Shown piece by piece: positions 16,482 through 25,627 of a stretch of DNA of 64,000 nucleotides (position 1 is the stretch's first letter; each line of letters starts with the position of its first letter). Position numbers and translations under genes: made by a program. The stretch is taken from the NCBI GenBank assembly GCA_046498185.1, contig JAWOBE010000179.1:66528-130527 (forward strand). Direction: 5' to 3'. The notes under the pieces are model-generated. The model was not told where the DNA came from. It saw only the letters and a program-made list of their open reading frames with translations, and made no database searches. The DNA comes from CAYXDR01 sp046498185. GTDB lineage: Bacteria; Desulfobacterota; DSM-4660; Desulfatiglandales; Desulfatiglandaceae.

Positions 16482-17546
16482 CTAGCCTTGAGAATTCACG
16501 AACTGCACGGGATCCTCGCTTTCTTCCCGCGCCTCGACAGTTCCTATCAAACACGCTATTTCCCCTATAGCCTCCAGCCGCTGCAATACTTCGTCGGTTT
16601 CCTTTTCATTCACGACAATCACCAGCCCGAGCCCATTATTAAAGGTGCGCATCATTTCGTGTTCAGGGATCTTTCCGACTTTTTGCAAATAAGAAAATAT
16701 CGGTTGAGGCGTCCAGCTGTCCGTATCGATTACTGCCTTACATCTGCTGGGCAGCATCCGGGGGATATTGTCTATCAGACCGCCGCCGGTTATGTGGGAA
16801 ATCCCGTAAATCGTGAAATCCCGTCTCATATTGGTTATCGTTCTGGAATAAATCTTGGTGGGCTCAAGCAGTTCTTCACCCAGTGTTCTTCCAAACTCGT
16901 CTACGTGTTGATCCACGGACATCTTGAGATCATCGAAAAAAATCTTGCGTACAAGTGAAAACCCGTTGCTGTGGAGCCCGCTCGAAGCGATGCCGATCAA
17001 TTTATATCCCACCGCGATCTCTGAACCATCGAGCAATTCTTCGTTGTCTGCCAGCCCCACTACGAAGCCGGCCAAATCGTATTCGCCTTCATGGTAAATG
17101 CCCGGCATCTCGGCGGTCTCTCCTCCGATAAGCGCACACTGAGCCTCAATGCATCCCGCTGCTATACCTTTGACCACTTCTCCGGCTTTTTTAAGATCCA
17201 GCTTTCCCATCGCCAAATAGTCCAGGAAAAAAAGCGGGGCCGCACCCTGGACCATTATGTCGTTTACGCACATGGCAACCAGATCAATTCCGACTGTGTC
17301 GTGTTTGTCAAGCATGAAAGCGATTTTCAACTTCGTCCCGACTCCATCAGTGGAACTCACAAGCACCGGATTTCTATAATGCTGGAGATTTAAAGAGAAC
17401 AGACCGGCAAAACCTCCGATGTCGGTTATCACACCGGATTTGAAAGTCTTGTTCACAATCGGCCGCAGTATATCAATGAATTTGTTTCCTGCGTCTATAT
17501 CGACGCCAGCCTCTGCATACAACCCTTTCCCCAAGTGTTCTTCCAT
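16482..17546 (-). CDS. purM: Phosphoribosylformylglycinamidine cyclo-ligase (AIR synthetase)
   Basis: Fifth step of de novo purine synthesis: converts FGAM and ATP to aminoimidazole ribotide in the cytoplasm. 354 aa, the normal length. Family motifs: YAEAGVDIDAGN, the substrate loop VSSTDGVGTKLKIAF, VNDIMVQGAAPLFFLDY, GGETAEMPG and GLHSNGFSLVRKI. The ATG is preceded by a GGCGGA-like SD. Divergent from recG, with about 135 nt for both promoters, and followed by tatA. Confidence 0.97.
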   Translation of the reverse strand: MEEHLGKGLYAEAGVDIDAGNKFIDILRPIVNKTFKSGVITDIGGFAGLFSLNLQHYRNPVLVSSTDGVGTKLKIAFMLDKHDTVGIDLVAMCVNDIMVQGAAPLFFLDYLAMGKLDLKKAGEVVKGIAAGCIEAQCALIGGETAEMPGIYHEGEYDLAGFVVGLADNEELLDGSEIAVGYKLIGIASSGLHSNGFSLVRKIFFDDLKMSVDQHVDEFGRTLGEELLEPTKIYSRTITNMRRDFTIYGISHITGGGLIDNIPRMLPSRCKAVIDTDSWTPQPIFSYLQKVGKIPEHEMMRTFNNGLGLVIVVNEKETDEVLQRLEAIGEIACLIGTVEAREESEDPVQFVNSQG

Positions 17547-17681
17547 CGTTCCGCCGGACCCCGTTTCTAATTTAATCGTGAAAACTTGCGATTACCACCA
17601 TGAAAATTTAGTATTAGTAGTAGTATCTTGCAGTTTTGTTGTCAAACCTTTTCTCCGGGCTCCGGCCCGCAGCGGGATCAA

Positions 17682-19763
17682 ATGAACAGCAATGACCTAC
17701 CCCCCTCTACATCATCGGTAATGCGACTGCGTGGTGTGGGCCCAAGCCGGGCGGCGCATCTGGCGGCCAAAGGGATAAAATCACTCCATGACCTACTCTA
17801 TTTGCTGCCTTCGCGCTACGAGGACAGAAGACGGCCTGATTCAATCCTATCAGCGCGAGATTCTGAGACAATCCTGATCCGCGGTACCGTTGTTGCTAAA
17901 AGTGAAACGCTTTCCTTCCGCCGGCGCGGTGGGCGTTTCAAAGCCGTCATCAACGATGGGACCGGCACGCTGGAACTTCTCTGGTTCAATTACCATACGG
18001 GGCACCTTTCCAGGCTCATCGAAAACGGCGCCGAAATCTGGATTTATGGAAAGGTCAACCGTTCGGGCGGCCTTCCCAGGATGATCCACCCGGAAATCGC
18101 AACTGTCGGTGGAGGTAGAGACGAAGATTTCAACCGTATCGTCCCGGTTTACCCCTCGATCGACGGACTCACGGCCCGCCTCTTGAGATCAGCAGTCGAT
18201 CAAGCTCTGGATATCTTGATCCCGGGACTCCCCGACCCCCTGCCTGCCAAGATGGTCGAGCCCCTCAATCTTCCACCCCTTTCCGAGGCGCTGAAAGCCC
18301 TGCACCGTCCCGGGAAAGGGGCCGCCGTCACCGAATTAAACGAAGGTCGAAGCGACGCCCACCGTCGAATATTGTTCGACAGGTTCTTTTCGCTGATGCT
18401 TGCCGTTCAGGTCAGGGCCGGGCACCGAAAACGAGCGATTGCAAAATCCTGCAGCCTACCTGATGATTTTCTCGCTGAGACACTTAAGTTTCTGCCCTTT
18501 AAGTTGACAAATTCCCAGCTTGCGGTTCTGGAGGAGATCCTTGAAGAAATCCGCCGCCCCAGCCCTATGAACCGGCTTCTTCAAGGAGACGTCGGATGTG
18601 GAAAGACCATCGTCGCAGCGATAGCCGCCCGTGCAGCAGCACTGAATAATATGCAGACCGCGATTATGGCGCCCACTCAGATCCTGGCCTCCCAACATTT
18701 CGACTATTTTTCCAAGCTGCCGGGAGAATTGGGTTTCGAGCCGGTGCTTATAACCGGTTCTTTCAGTGGGGTTGCACGGCGGCGTATACTGGAAAAAATA
18801 TCAGGCGAGGGCTGCAACCCCGTAATCGGTACCCATACTCTGATACAGCAGGACCTAGAGTTTAAAAACCTGGGTCTTGTCATCATAGACGAACAACACC
18901 GCTTCGGCGTAAAACAACGCCGTCTCCTGGATCGAAAAGGTGAAAACCCTCATATGCTGGTAATGTCGGCTACACCGATACCCAGAACGATGGCGATGGC
19001 CCTGCATGCTGACCTCGAAATTTCAACTATCACCGAGCTTCCTGCAGGCCGAAAACCGGTGCTTACGCGGATGGCGTGGCCTGAGCACAAAAAGGATCTC
19101 TATCGAAGCTTAATCGCTAGATTGTCCGCGGGCCAGCAGGCAATTGTCGTTTGCCCGTTGGTGGAAAGCTGCGAAGATTCCGATCTTAAAAGCGCCGAAG
19201 AAATGTACTCGACACTGCGGGCACTGCTCGAACCGCGGTTCCGTGTGGGATTGGTTCATGGCAGACTAGCGGCAAAATTAAAAGACGAAACCATGGAAAA
19301 ATTCAGACAAGGTAAAATAGACCTGCTCGTCGGGACTACGGTAATCGAACTGGGGGTTCACGCACCGCGGGCGACCATGATAATCGTCGAACACCCGGAG
19401 CGTTTCGGCCTCGCCCAGCTTCACCAGATCCGCGGCAGGGTAGGAAGGGGAAAGGCCGGTGGAGTATGCGTTCTGGTATGCAAAGAGGGGTTGGCTAACG
19501 AAGCGCTGGAAAGGCTCTCAATATTGACACGCTGTAGTGACGGCTTCAAAATAGCCGAATACGACATGAAAATGAGAGGCTATGGCGAGCTTGCCGGACT
19601 ACGGCAGTCTGGTGCCGGAGAAGTTGACATCCGGGACGTCCTGCTGGAGCCTCAACTTTTGAAAGCTGCACGGGAAGCAACGATGACAATACTCAAAAAG
19701 GATCCGCTTCTCACCGCGCCCGAACACGCTGGCCTCCGAAAAATGCTCCTCCCACATACATGA
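17682..19763 (+). CDS. recG: ATP-dependent DNA helicase RecG
   Basis: Branch-migrating helicase that reverses stalled forks and processes Holliday junctions. 693 aa from the chosen ATG, close to the classical RecG length; the longer frame (TTG at 17628) adds 18 residues. An N-terminal helix-hairpin-like segment (GVGPSRAAHLAAKGI) and OB/wedge domain precede helicase motifs: Walker A GDVGCGKT, motif II DEQHRFG, motif III MSATPIPRT, and motif VI region QIRGRVGRGK. The C-terminal TRG region is intact. No strong SD is seen (GCGGG only). Confidence 0.97.
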   Translation: MNSNDLPPSTSSVMRLRGVGPSRAAHLAAKGIKSLHDLLYLLPSRYEDRRRPDSILSARDSETILIRGTVVAKSETLSFRRRGGRFKAVINDGTGTLELLWFNYHTGHLSRLIENGAEIWIYGKVNRSGGLPRMIHPEIATVGGGRDEDFNRIVPVYPSIDGLTARLLRSAVDQALDILIPGLPDPLPAKMVEPLNLPPLSEALKALHRPGKGAAVTELNEGRSDAHRRILFDRFFSLMLAVQVRAGHRKRAIAKSCSLPDDFLAETLKFLPFKLTNSQLAVLEEILEEIRRPSPMNRLLQGDVGCGKTIVAAIAARAAALNNMQTAIMAPTQILASQHFDYFSKLPGELGFEPVLITGSFSGVARRRILEKISGEGCNPVIGTHTLIQQDLEFKNLGLVIIDEQHRFGVKQRRLLDRKGENPHMLVMSATPIPRTMAMALHADLEISTITELPAGRKPVLTRMAWPEHKKDLYRSLIARLSAGQQAIVVCPLVESCEDSDLKSAEEMYSTLRALLEPRFRVGLVHGRLAAKLKDETMEKFRQGKIDLLVGTTVIELGVHAPRATMIIVEHPERFGLAQLHQIRGRVGRGKAGGVCVLVCKEGLANEALERLSILTRCSDGFKIAEYDMKMRGYGELAGLRQSGAGEVDIRDVLLEPQLLKAAREATMTILKKDPLLTAPEHAGLRKMLLPHT

Positions 19764-19869
19764 ACATGCTGGCCTCGGGTTTTAAATTTGACCTTGTTTT
19801 TTAATCCTTGATTGGAATATAAAAAAGGTTCAATTTGTAAAATTAGGAAAACGTTTCAAAGAGGCCTGA

Positions 19870-21180
19870 ATGGACACAATCAACATCGGCATTATCGGAT
19901 TCGGAACGGTCGGAGCAGGAACATATGAATTACTGACCAAAAACAGCGACCTTATAACCCGAAAAGTCGGCGCTCCGGTGGTTGTGAAAAAAATCGCCGA
20001 CCTGGATACTCAAACGGACAGGGGTGTTCCCGTAGACCCGGATCTTTTGACCACCCGAGCCTCGGAGATTATTCAGGATCCTGAAATAGATATAGTTGTC
20101 GAACTTATCGGTGGGACCGGCACGGCAGGAGAACTGATCCTGGAAGCGATGTCCACCGGAAAGCATGTGGTAACCGCTAACAAGGCACTCTTGGCAACTC
20201 ACGGCCGAACGCTTTACCAGAAGGCGATTGAATCAGGCGTGGGCTTCGCATTCGAGGCGAGCGTAGGAGGGGGCATCCCGATTCTAGGCGCATTGTGCAC
20301 CGGGCTGTCAGGAAACCGTATTGAAACCGTTATGGGAATCCTCAACGGGACTTCCAACTACATACTGACCAAAATGTCGCGTGAAAGAGCGGCCTATAAA
20401 GATGTGGTAAAGGATGCTGTACAGCTGGGCTTCGCCGAAGATCCCCCGGATCTCGATGTGAAGGGGATCGACACCGCACACAAATTGGCCATCATCAGCT
20501 CCATAATCCTCGGACGGTCAATCCCGCTGCAGGACATCCACTGCGAAGGAATAACCTTCCTAACCCCCGACGACATTTACTTTGCGGGAGAATTCGGCTT
20601 CTGCATAAAATTGCTGGCAATAGCCAGGATAAAAGGCGACACGCTTGAAGCCAGGGTCCATCCCGCAATGATTCCGAGGTCACACATACTGGCGAACGTC
20701 CTCGACGCCTACAATGCCATATACCTTGAAGGTGACTTCGTGGGCCCGAACCTCTATTACGGGTTGGGTGCCGGCCGAAAGCCCACAGCAAGCGCGGTGG
20801 TGGCCGACATAATAGATCTTTCACGCCGGATTCATTCCGGGGTCGGAGGGTTTCCGCCTCCGCTGAACCATGTCAAGCCGTCTGCTTCTCCTGTACAGAT
20901 CAAACCCATCAATGAACATCAAGGACCGTACTATTTCAGATTTTCCGCGGTGGACAGACCCGGAGTTCTATCCAAACTATCAGGAATCCTTGGTGAAAAT
21001 GACATAAGCATCTATTCGGTGATACAAAAAGGACGAAACCTCAATGGATCGGTGCCTGTGGTAATCCTGACACATGAAGCGAGGGAACAGGATGTACAAA
21101 ATGCGCTCAGTACGATTACCAGGCTTGAAGTTTTAACCGACACCCCGGTAATGATACGGGTGGAGGGATCAAACCAATAA
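19870..21180 (+). CDS. hom: Homoserine dehydrogenase
   Basis: Reduces aspartate semialdehyde to homoserine, the branch point to threonine and methionine. 436 aa, ACT-containing form. The NAD(P)-binding loop GIIGFGTVGAGTYELL is at the N-terminus; catalytic-domain motifs include TANKALLATHG, FEASVGGGIPIL and GILNGTSNYILTKM. A C-terminal ACT domain (YYFRFSAVDRPGVLSKLSGIL) implies threonine feedback. The SD AGAGG lies 6 nt before the ATG. A hairpin follows, then the ApgM-family gene that may act on its product. Confidence 0.97.
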   Translation: MDTINIGIIGFGTVGAGTYELLTKNSDLITRKVGAPVVVKKIADLDTQTDRGVPVDPDLLTTRASEIIQDPEIDIVVELIGGTGTAGELILEAMSTGKHVVTANKALLATHGRTLYQKAIESGVGFAFEASVGGGIPILGALCTGLSGNRIETVMGILNGTSNYILTKMSRERAAYKDVVKDAVQLGFAEDPPDLDVKGIDTAHKLAIISSIILGRSIPLQDIHCEGITFLTPDDIYFAGEFGFCIKLLAIARIKGDTLEARVHPAMIPRSHILANVLDAYNAIYLEGDFVGPNLYYGLGAGRKPTASAVVADIIDLSRRIHSGVGGFPPPLNHVKPSASPVQIKPINEHQGPYYFRFSAVDRPGVLSKLSGILGENDISIYSVIQKGRNLNGSVPVVILTHEAREQDVQNALSTITRLEVLTDTPVMIRVEGSNQ

Positions 21181-21205
21181 AAAGCGAAACCTCTTCGCTG
21201 CCGCT

Positions 21206-21238
21206 CCCAGGTCAGGTGTTTACCTGGGTCGGATTTTT
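21206..21238 (+). terminator. Hairpin with short T-run after hom
   Basis: CCCAGGT / ACCTGGG 7-bp stem with a 9-nt loop, then CGGATTTTT. Likely a partial or weak Rho-independent terminator between hom and the apgM-like gene. Confidence 0.55.
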
Positions 21239-21273
21239 GCGACAACGAAGCCCGGTTTCCGGAAGGATGAAAC

Positions 21274-22473
21274 ATGAAATATGCTTTTCTGGTTGGTGAT
21301 GGGATGGGGGATTACCCGTTGCCTGAACTCGATGGAAAAACTCCGCTCGAAGCTGCAGCGACCCCTAATATGGATCTTATCGCTTCATGCAGACTTGGAC
21401 GTCTCCAGACGGTTCCCGAAGAGATGGAACCCGGCAGCGACGTCGCTAATCTTTCCCTTCTGGGTTACGATCCACGAAAGTACCATACAGGGCGATCCCC
21501 TTTCGAGGCAGCCAGCATGGGGGTGGATCTCGCTCCGGGGGAAGTGGCTTTCAGAATGAACCTGGTAACGCTCGATATACAGTCCGAAAAACATATTCTT
21601 ATGGTGAGCCACAGCGCCGGAGACCTCACGACCGCGGAAGGAGCTGCCCTGGTCAAAGCAATCGCGTCTTCAATCGATCTTCCCGGGGTCAGGTTTTTCC
21701 CCGGCATAGCCTACAGGCACCTCCTGACATGGCGTGACGGACCTCTTAAAATGGCTACACTGCCTCCACACGATTACCTGGACCGCAATATAGCCTCATA
21801 TCTACTGACGGACGGGTCGGACCCGATCCCGGATCTGATCCGAAGGTCCTGGGATATATTGAAGGATCATCCGGTCAACTTGAAAAGAAGAAAACAGGGC
21901 TTGAAGGAGGCCAACAGCATGTGGCTCTGGGGCCAGGGTACGGCACCCGAATTGCCTTTCTTTAAAGACCTTTACGGCGTGTCCGGAGGCGTAATCTCGG
22001 CCGTAGACCTTATAAAAGGCATTGGGGTCTACGCCGGTCTGAAATCCATCCCTGTGGAGGGGGCAACCGGTTATCTGGATACCAATTATATCGGAAAAGG
22101 GAAACGTGCCGTCGATGCATTGAACAAACTAGATTTTATTTTCGTTCATGTCGAAGCGCCCGACGAAGCGTCCCACAACGGCCGCATCGACGAAAAAATT
22201 CGTGCAATAGAATCATTTGACCGGGATGTTGTCGGAACGGTGCTGAAAGGCCTTTCCGGTACCGGGGATTTTAAGGTGATGGTCGCAACCGATCACTATA
22301 CGCCGATATCGAAACGCACCCATTCGACGGAACCTCCACCCTTTGCATGGGCTGAAGGCTCGGAATTGAAAAAAACGGCCGGTGAAAAAGGATTTAATGA
22401 AAAAAGTGCAGCCGAATCCGGTATGTTTTTCGACGTCGGCTTCGAAATGATGAAGGCATTTATTTCCGAATAG
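21274..22473 (+). CDS. ApgM-family phosphotransferase: phosphoglycerate mutase or homoserine kinase
   Basis: 399-aa member of the cofactor-independent phosphoglycerate mutase family of archaeal type (alkaline phosphatase superfamily). The metal/Ser nucleophile region is seen in VGDGMGDYP and GSDVANLSLLGYDP, and further metal ligands in HVEAPDEASH and VATDHYTP. A subset of this family is catalogued as 'proposed homoserine kinase' because it travels with threonine genes. The position directly after hom, and the absence of a classical thrB in the window, support that role here. Either glycolytic mutase or homoserine kinase remains possible. SD GGAAGGA upstream. Confidence 0.88.
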   Translation: MKYAFLVGDGMGDYPLPELDGKTPLEAAATPNMDLIASCRLGRLQTVPEEMEPGSDVANLSLLGYDPRKYHTGRSPFEAASMGVDLAPGEVAFRMNLVTLDIQSEKHILMVSHSAGDLTTAEGAALVKAIASSIDLPGVRFFPGIAYRHLLTWRDGPLKMATLPPHDYLDRNIASYLLTDGSDPIPDLIRRSWDILKDHPVNLKRRKQGLKEANSMWLWGQGTAPELPFFKDLYGVSGGVISAVDLIKGIGVYAGLKSIPVEGATGYLDTNYIGKGKRAVDALNKLDFIFVHVEAPDEASHNGRIDEKIRAIESFDRDVVGTVLKGLSGTGDFKVMVATDHYTPISKRTHSTEPPPFAWAEGSELKKTAGEKGFNEKSAAESGMFFDVGFEMMKAFISE

Positions 22474-22513
22474 TCTGCCTGTGTGAAAACATGACAAAAA
22501 AGGAGTTGATGGA

Positions 22514-23212
22514 ATGAAGATTCTAATTTTCGGCCCCAATGGAAGCGGTAAAGGGACACAAGGAACTGTGGTCAAGAACAGGTACGGAATTCCTCATATT
22601 GAAACCGGAGTTATTTTCCGCGAAAACATCTCAAAGGGCACCGATCTTGGAAAAGAGGCCAAAGATTATATCGACCGTGGGGAACTCGTCCCCGACAGAA
22701 TAACAATCCCGATGATCCTGGATCGCCTCGGACGAGAAGACTGCAAGGACGGATGGCTCCTGGACGGCTTCCCCCGGAACCTGGCTCAAGCCGAGGCCCT
22801 TGATGCTGAACTTGATGAAAAAGGAATGTCGGTGGACGTCGTAATCGAGATCGTCCTCGACCGCCAGACTGCAAAGAATCGAATAATGGGACGGCGACTG
22901 TGCGTAAACGACAATAATCACCCAAACAACGTGTTCATAGACGCAATCAAGCCGAAGGACGGAAAATGCCGGGTTTGCGGAGGAGAACTGAAAACCAGGT
23001 CCGACGACCAGGACGAGGCGGCGATCGACCAACGTCACGGTATATATTACGACACTGAAACCGGGACGATGGCCGCGGTGAATTATTTTAAAGATCGTTC
23101 CGCGCAAAACGGCGGAATCCCCGCAATCGTATCGGTGGATGGGAGTCCCGGTGTAAAGGAAGTCTCTTCGGAGCTCATTCAAAAGCTGGACGCGGTAGAA
23201 ACTGGAAAATAA
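22514..23212 (+). CDS. adk: Adenylate kinase, variant zinc-LID form
   Basis: Interconverts AMP + ATP and 2 ADP; 232 aa. The P-loop is GPNGSGKGTQ (residues 7-16; usually GxPGxGKGTQ), the AMP-site Arg lies in TGVIFREN, and the DGFPRN motif is present. The LID domain is the enlarged type, but the usual first CxxC pair is replaced by CVNDNNHPNN, while the second pair CRVC is kept. A zinc site would therefore need the single Cys plus Asp or His, or be lost. SD GGAG lies 8 nt upstream of the ATG. Separate from the ribosomal operon, where many bacteria keep adk. Confidence 0.93.
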   Translation: MKILIFGPNGSGKGTQGTVVKNRYGIPHIETGVIFRENISKGTDLGKEAKDYIDRGELVPDRITIPMILDRLGREDCKDGWLLDGFPRNLAQAEALDAELDEKGMSVDVVIEIVLDRQTAKNRIMGRRLCVNDNNHPNNVFIDAIKPKDGKCRVCGGELKTRSDDQDEAAIDQRHGIYYDTETGTMAAVNYFKDRSAQNGGIPAIVSVDGSPGVKEVSSELIQKLDAVETGK

Positions 23213-23293
23213 TTTTTTACCTCGCCGATGCTCATGTCTTTCTCTGGATGACAAAATAGAGTTTTTTTGAATTGTTACGCGGCAGTCAACGTT

Positions 23294-23318
23294 AAAAAAA
23301 GGGGAGCGCAAGCTCCCC
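23294..23318 (-). terminator. Rho-independent terminator after tRNA-His
   Basis: Perfect 7-bp stem GGGGAGC / GCTCCCC with a 4-nt loop, followed on the minus strand by seven T residues (23300-23294). It ends the tRNA transcript 14 nt beyond the CCA end. Confidence 0.85.
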
Positions 23319-23331
23319 TGGAAAAAGCATA

Positions 23332-23408
23332 TGGGGTGAGTGAAGGGACTCGAACCCTCGGCATCTGGGGCCACAACCCAGTGCTCTACCAACTGAGCTA
23401 CACCCACC
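23332..23408 (-). tRNA. tRNA-His (anticodon GTG)
   Basis: Minus-strand cloverleaf. Acceptor stem GTGGGTG pairs with CACTCAC (one G-U), the D-arm is GCTCAGTTGGTAGAGC, the anticodon stem CTGGG/CCCAG encloses TTGTGGC, and the T-arm is GAGGG-TTCGAGT-CCCTT. It has the His-specific extra G at -1 opposite discriminator C73, and CCA is encoded (23334-23332). No other tRNA was found in the window. Confidence 0.97.
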
Positions 23409-23489
23409 ATATGCAGATATTGATAACACATTTTCAGGATTTTGCAACAATCTTTATATATCCCCTCTAATGCTATCTACGGGTTTCAG

Positions 23490-24911
23490 ATGATTTCGAA
23501 CAAACAACTGATGTTTAGGAAAATTCCGGCCGTCGATAAACTCCTGTCTTCACACCGTATTATCGAAGCTTCCAGGAAATTGCCCAGGCGGCTGCTGCAT
23601 GAATCGCTCGACGAAATTTTATCCGAACTGCGAACCGCCATTCGAACGGAAGACGACTTCGATCCGGCTCGTATCGATCCGGAAGCGATAACGGCCGCAG
23701 CCGCAGCCAGGGCGGAAGCCCGGGCGGAAGCAAGCCTGCAGCCGGTCGTCAACGCGACCGGAGTGGTGATACACACCAATCTGGGGAGATCACTGCTTTC
23801 GGAAAAAATCCTGGATAAATTCAAAGAGGTGGCGGCTCACTACACCAATCTCGAGTATAACCTCGACACCGGTAGGCGGGGCAGCAGGTATGTCCATGTC
23901 GAGGGCATACTGAAAGAATTGACCGGAGCCGAAGCCGCACTGGTAGTCAACAACAACGCCGCTGCGGTTTTCATAGCGCTCGAGACACTTGCCAAGGGCC
24001 GGCAGGTGCTGGTTTCAAGGGGACAGCTGATCGAGATAGGTGGATCATTCCGGATCCCCGACGTTATGGCCAGAAGCGGCGCGGTGATGGTGGAAGTTGG
24101 CACCACCAACAAAACACATCTCAAAGATTATCAGGACGCGATCAATGCGGAGACCGCCCTGCTGCTTAAAGTTCATACGAGCAACTTTAAAGTTGTTGGC
24201 TTCACTGAGGAAGTGCCTCTATCCGAACTGGTAAAACTCGGGAAACAACACGACGTCCCGGTGATGGAAGACCTGGGAAGCGGCTGCCTGGTGGATTTGA
24301 CCGCATACGGACTCTTAAAAGAACCCCCGGTCACTGAAGTCATCGCCCAAGGGGCCGACGTGGTCACCTTCAGTGGCGACAAGCTGCTCGGAGGTCCTCA
24401 GGCCGGTATCATTCTTGGCAAAAAAGACATCCTGGATCGCATCAAAAAAAATCCGATAAACAGGGCGGTTCGAATTGACAAACTCACGCTGGTCGCTCTC
24501 GAAGAAACTCTCCGCCTCTATAGAGACGAACCCTCGGCAGTCAGAGAAATCCCGACATTAAAGATGCTTTTCGAACCTTACAGCGCGCTTGCCGAAAAAG
24601 CCTTAAAATTGACCGAATCGATTGGTGAAATTCCGACGGATAATTTCAAGCTCTCCCTTGTAGACGGGATGTCAAAACCAGGAGGTGGCTCTCTTCCTCA
24701 GGTCGAGCTTCCCAGCAGACTTATCTGTCTTGAGCCCAAGGCGATGTCCGCAACCGATATTGAAACCCGCCTCAGGGCAAATAATCCGCCTGTAATTTCC
24801 CGGGTCGAAAAAGATCACGTGCTGCTCGATGTACGCACACTCCAACATTCAGATGCGGCCATCATCATAAAAGCCGTCCGCAGACTTGCAAACGAGAATC
24901 ACCCGCGATGA
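23490..24911 (+). CDS. selA: L-seryl-tRNA(Sec) selenium transferase (selenocysteine synthase)
   Basis: PLP enzyme that converts Ser-tRNA(Sec) to Sec-tRNA(Sec) using selenophosphate. About 473 aa from the chosen ATG, which matches the family N-terminus (FRKIPAVDKLLSS); the track-length frame adds 16 non-conserved residues. Motifs: VVNATGVVIHTNLGRSLLS, AALVVNNNAAAVFIALETLA, SRGQLIEIGGSFRIPDVM, and the PLP lysine in FSGDKLLGGPQAG. No clear SD. selB, selC and selD are not in this window, so the Sec machinery is split. Divergent from tRNA-His. Confidence 0.96.
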   Translation: MISNKQLMFRKIPAVDKLLSSHRIIEASRKLPRRLLHESLDEILSELRTAIRTEDDFDPARIDPEAITAAAAARAEARAEASLQPVVNATGVVIHTNLGRSLLSEKILDKFKEVAAHYTNLEYNLDTGRRGSRYVHVEGILKELTGAEAALVVNNNAAAVFIALETLAKGRQVLVSRGQLIEIGGSFRIPDVMARSGAVMVEVGTTNKTHLKDYQDAINAETALLLKVHTSNFKVVGFTEEVPLSELVKLGKQHDVPVMEDLGSGCLVDLTAYGLLKEPPVTEVIAQGADVVTFSGDKLLGGPQAGIILGKKDILDRIKKNPINRAVRIDKLTLVALEETLRLYRDEPSAVREIPTLKMLFEPYSALAEKALKLTESIGEIPTDNFKLSLVDGMSKPGGGSLPQVELPSRLICLEPKAMSATDIETRLRANNPPVISRVEKDHVLLDVRTLQHSDAAIIIKAVRRLANENHPR

Positions 24912-24926
24912 TTAATTATACAGGCG

Positions 24927-24969
24927 AAAAAAATGCCGCCGGGTAACTGAAATTGTCAACCCCGGCGGC
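24927..24969 (-). terminator. Terminator for the HU gene (possibly bidirectional)
   Basis: 9-bp stem GCCGCCGGG / CCCGGCGGC around a 17-nt loop, with seven A residues on the plus strand (T-run on minus) at 24927-24933. It lies between the convergent selA and HU stops. Confidence 0.8.
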
Positions 24970-25012
24970 GTCGGCGATGCCAGGGGCTTCGTCACAATCC
25001 CCAAAGCCTCGA

Positions 25013-25282
25013 TTAAAGTTTTTCCTTGAGTGCCTTGCCTGCACGGAAGCGCACCACTTTGCTGGCCTTTATTTTGATCGTTTCCCCTGTCTGGGGGTTC
25101 CGCCCCTTCCGTGCCTTTCGCTTGGAAACCACGAAGGATCCGAACCCGGCAATAGCCAGTTTGCCGTCTTTCTTGAGTGTCTTTTTGGCCACATCAACGA
25201 AAGCATTCAGAGCCTTTTCGGAATCCGCTTTCGTCAACCCGCTTGTCTGTGCAATTTCGGCTATCAATTCGGCTTTGGTCAT
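25013..25282 (-). CDS. HU-family DNA-binding protein
   Basis: 89-aa nucleoid protein. The full HU/IHF fold is readable: N-terminal helices MTKAELIAEIAQTSGLTKADSE and KALNAFVDVAKKTL, the core GFGSFVVSKRKARKGRNPQTGE with the DNA-intercalating proline arm, and the final helix FRAGKALKEKL. GNPQTG-type arm sequences favour HU over IHF. AAGGGGGA precedes the ATG. Monocistronic, with its own terminator. Confidence 0.96.
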   Translation of the reverse strand: MTKAELIAEIAQTSGLTKADSEKALNAFVDVAKKTLKKDGKLAIAGFGSFVVSKRKARKGRNPQTGETIKIKASKVVRFRAGKALKEKL

Positions 25283-25627
25283 GACGTCCCCCTTTAGCTA
25301 ATATGGTTTTACTTCCCTATAGGCCGTCTCCGGGCCGCTTTCCAAAAACCGGCGCCCATCGCCGGCAAAAAGGCCAGCATCTTTCTCACCAAAGAAATGC
25401 GGCGGAAAACGGTTACCGGAATCTAAAAAGAGAAACAAAACTTATCTAGCATGACGATTTTACAATTTCAATAAAAAATAAACCTCTACCGCCGCATTGG
25501 TGCAGATTTCCTGCTCGCGTGGGCCTTTTTATATGCTTATTTTATCATGGCACGTTGACAAAACCTTGTCCAGGCAGTACTTTTTTAATTCAAGACTTCA
25601 TTTTTCGGAGACAAAACAAAAATCCTA
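25283..25627. other. Gene-free divergent promoter region between HU and gmhA-like gene
   Basis: 345 nt without a credible gene. The HU-proximal part contains a GC-rich stretch and the central part (25440-25550) is AT-rich, as expected for promoters. On the plus strand one strong promoter is visible (25555-25583). I see no riboswitch-like fold or repeat. Confidence 0.6.
25555..25583 (+). promoter_or_regulatory. Sigma-70-type promoter of the gmhA-like operon
   Basis: TTGACA at 25555-25560, an exactly 17-nt spacer and TACTTT at 25578-25583. The -35 and the first half of the spacer (TTGACAAAACCTTG) are identical to the trxA promoter at 45627. Confidence 0.7.

Noticed and set aside
17547..17681. 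Divergent purM/recG promoters
   Set aside because: A TTGACA-like box is seen on the minus strand near 17640 but its -10 (TACTAC-type) is weak; not reported as a feature.
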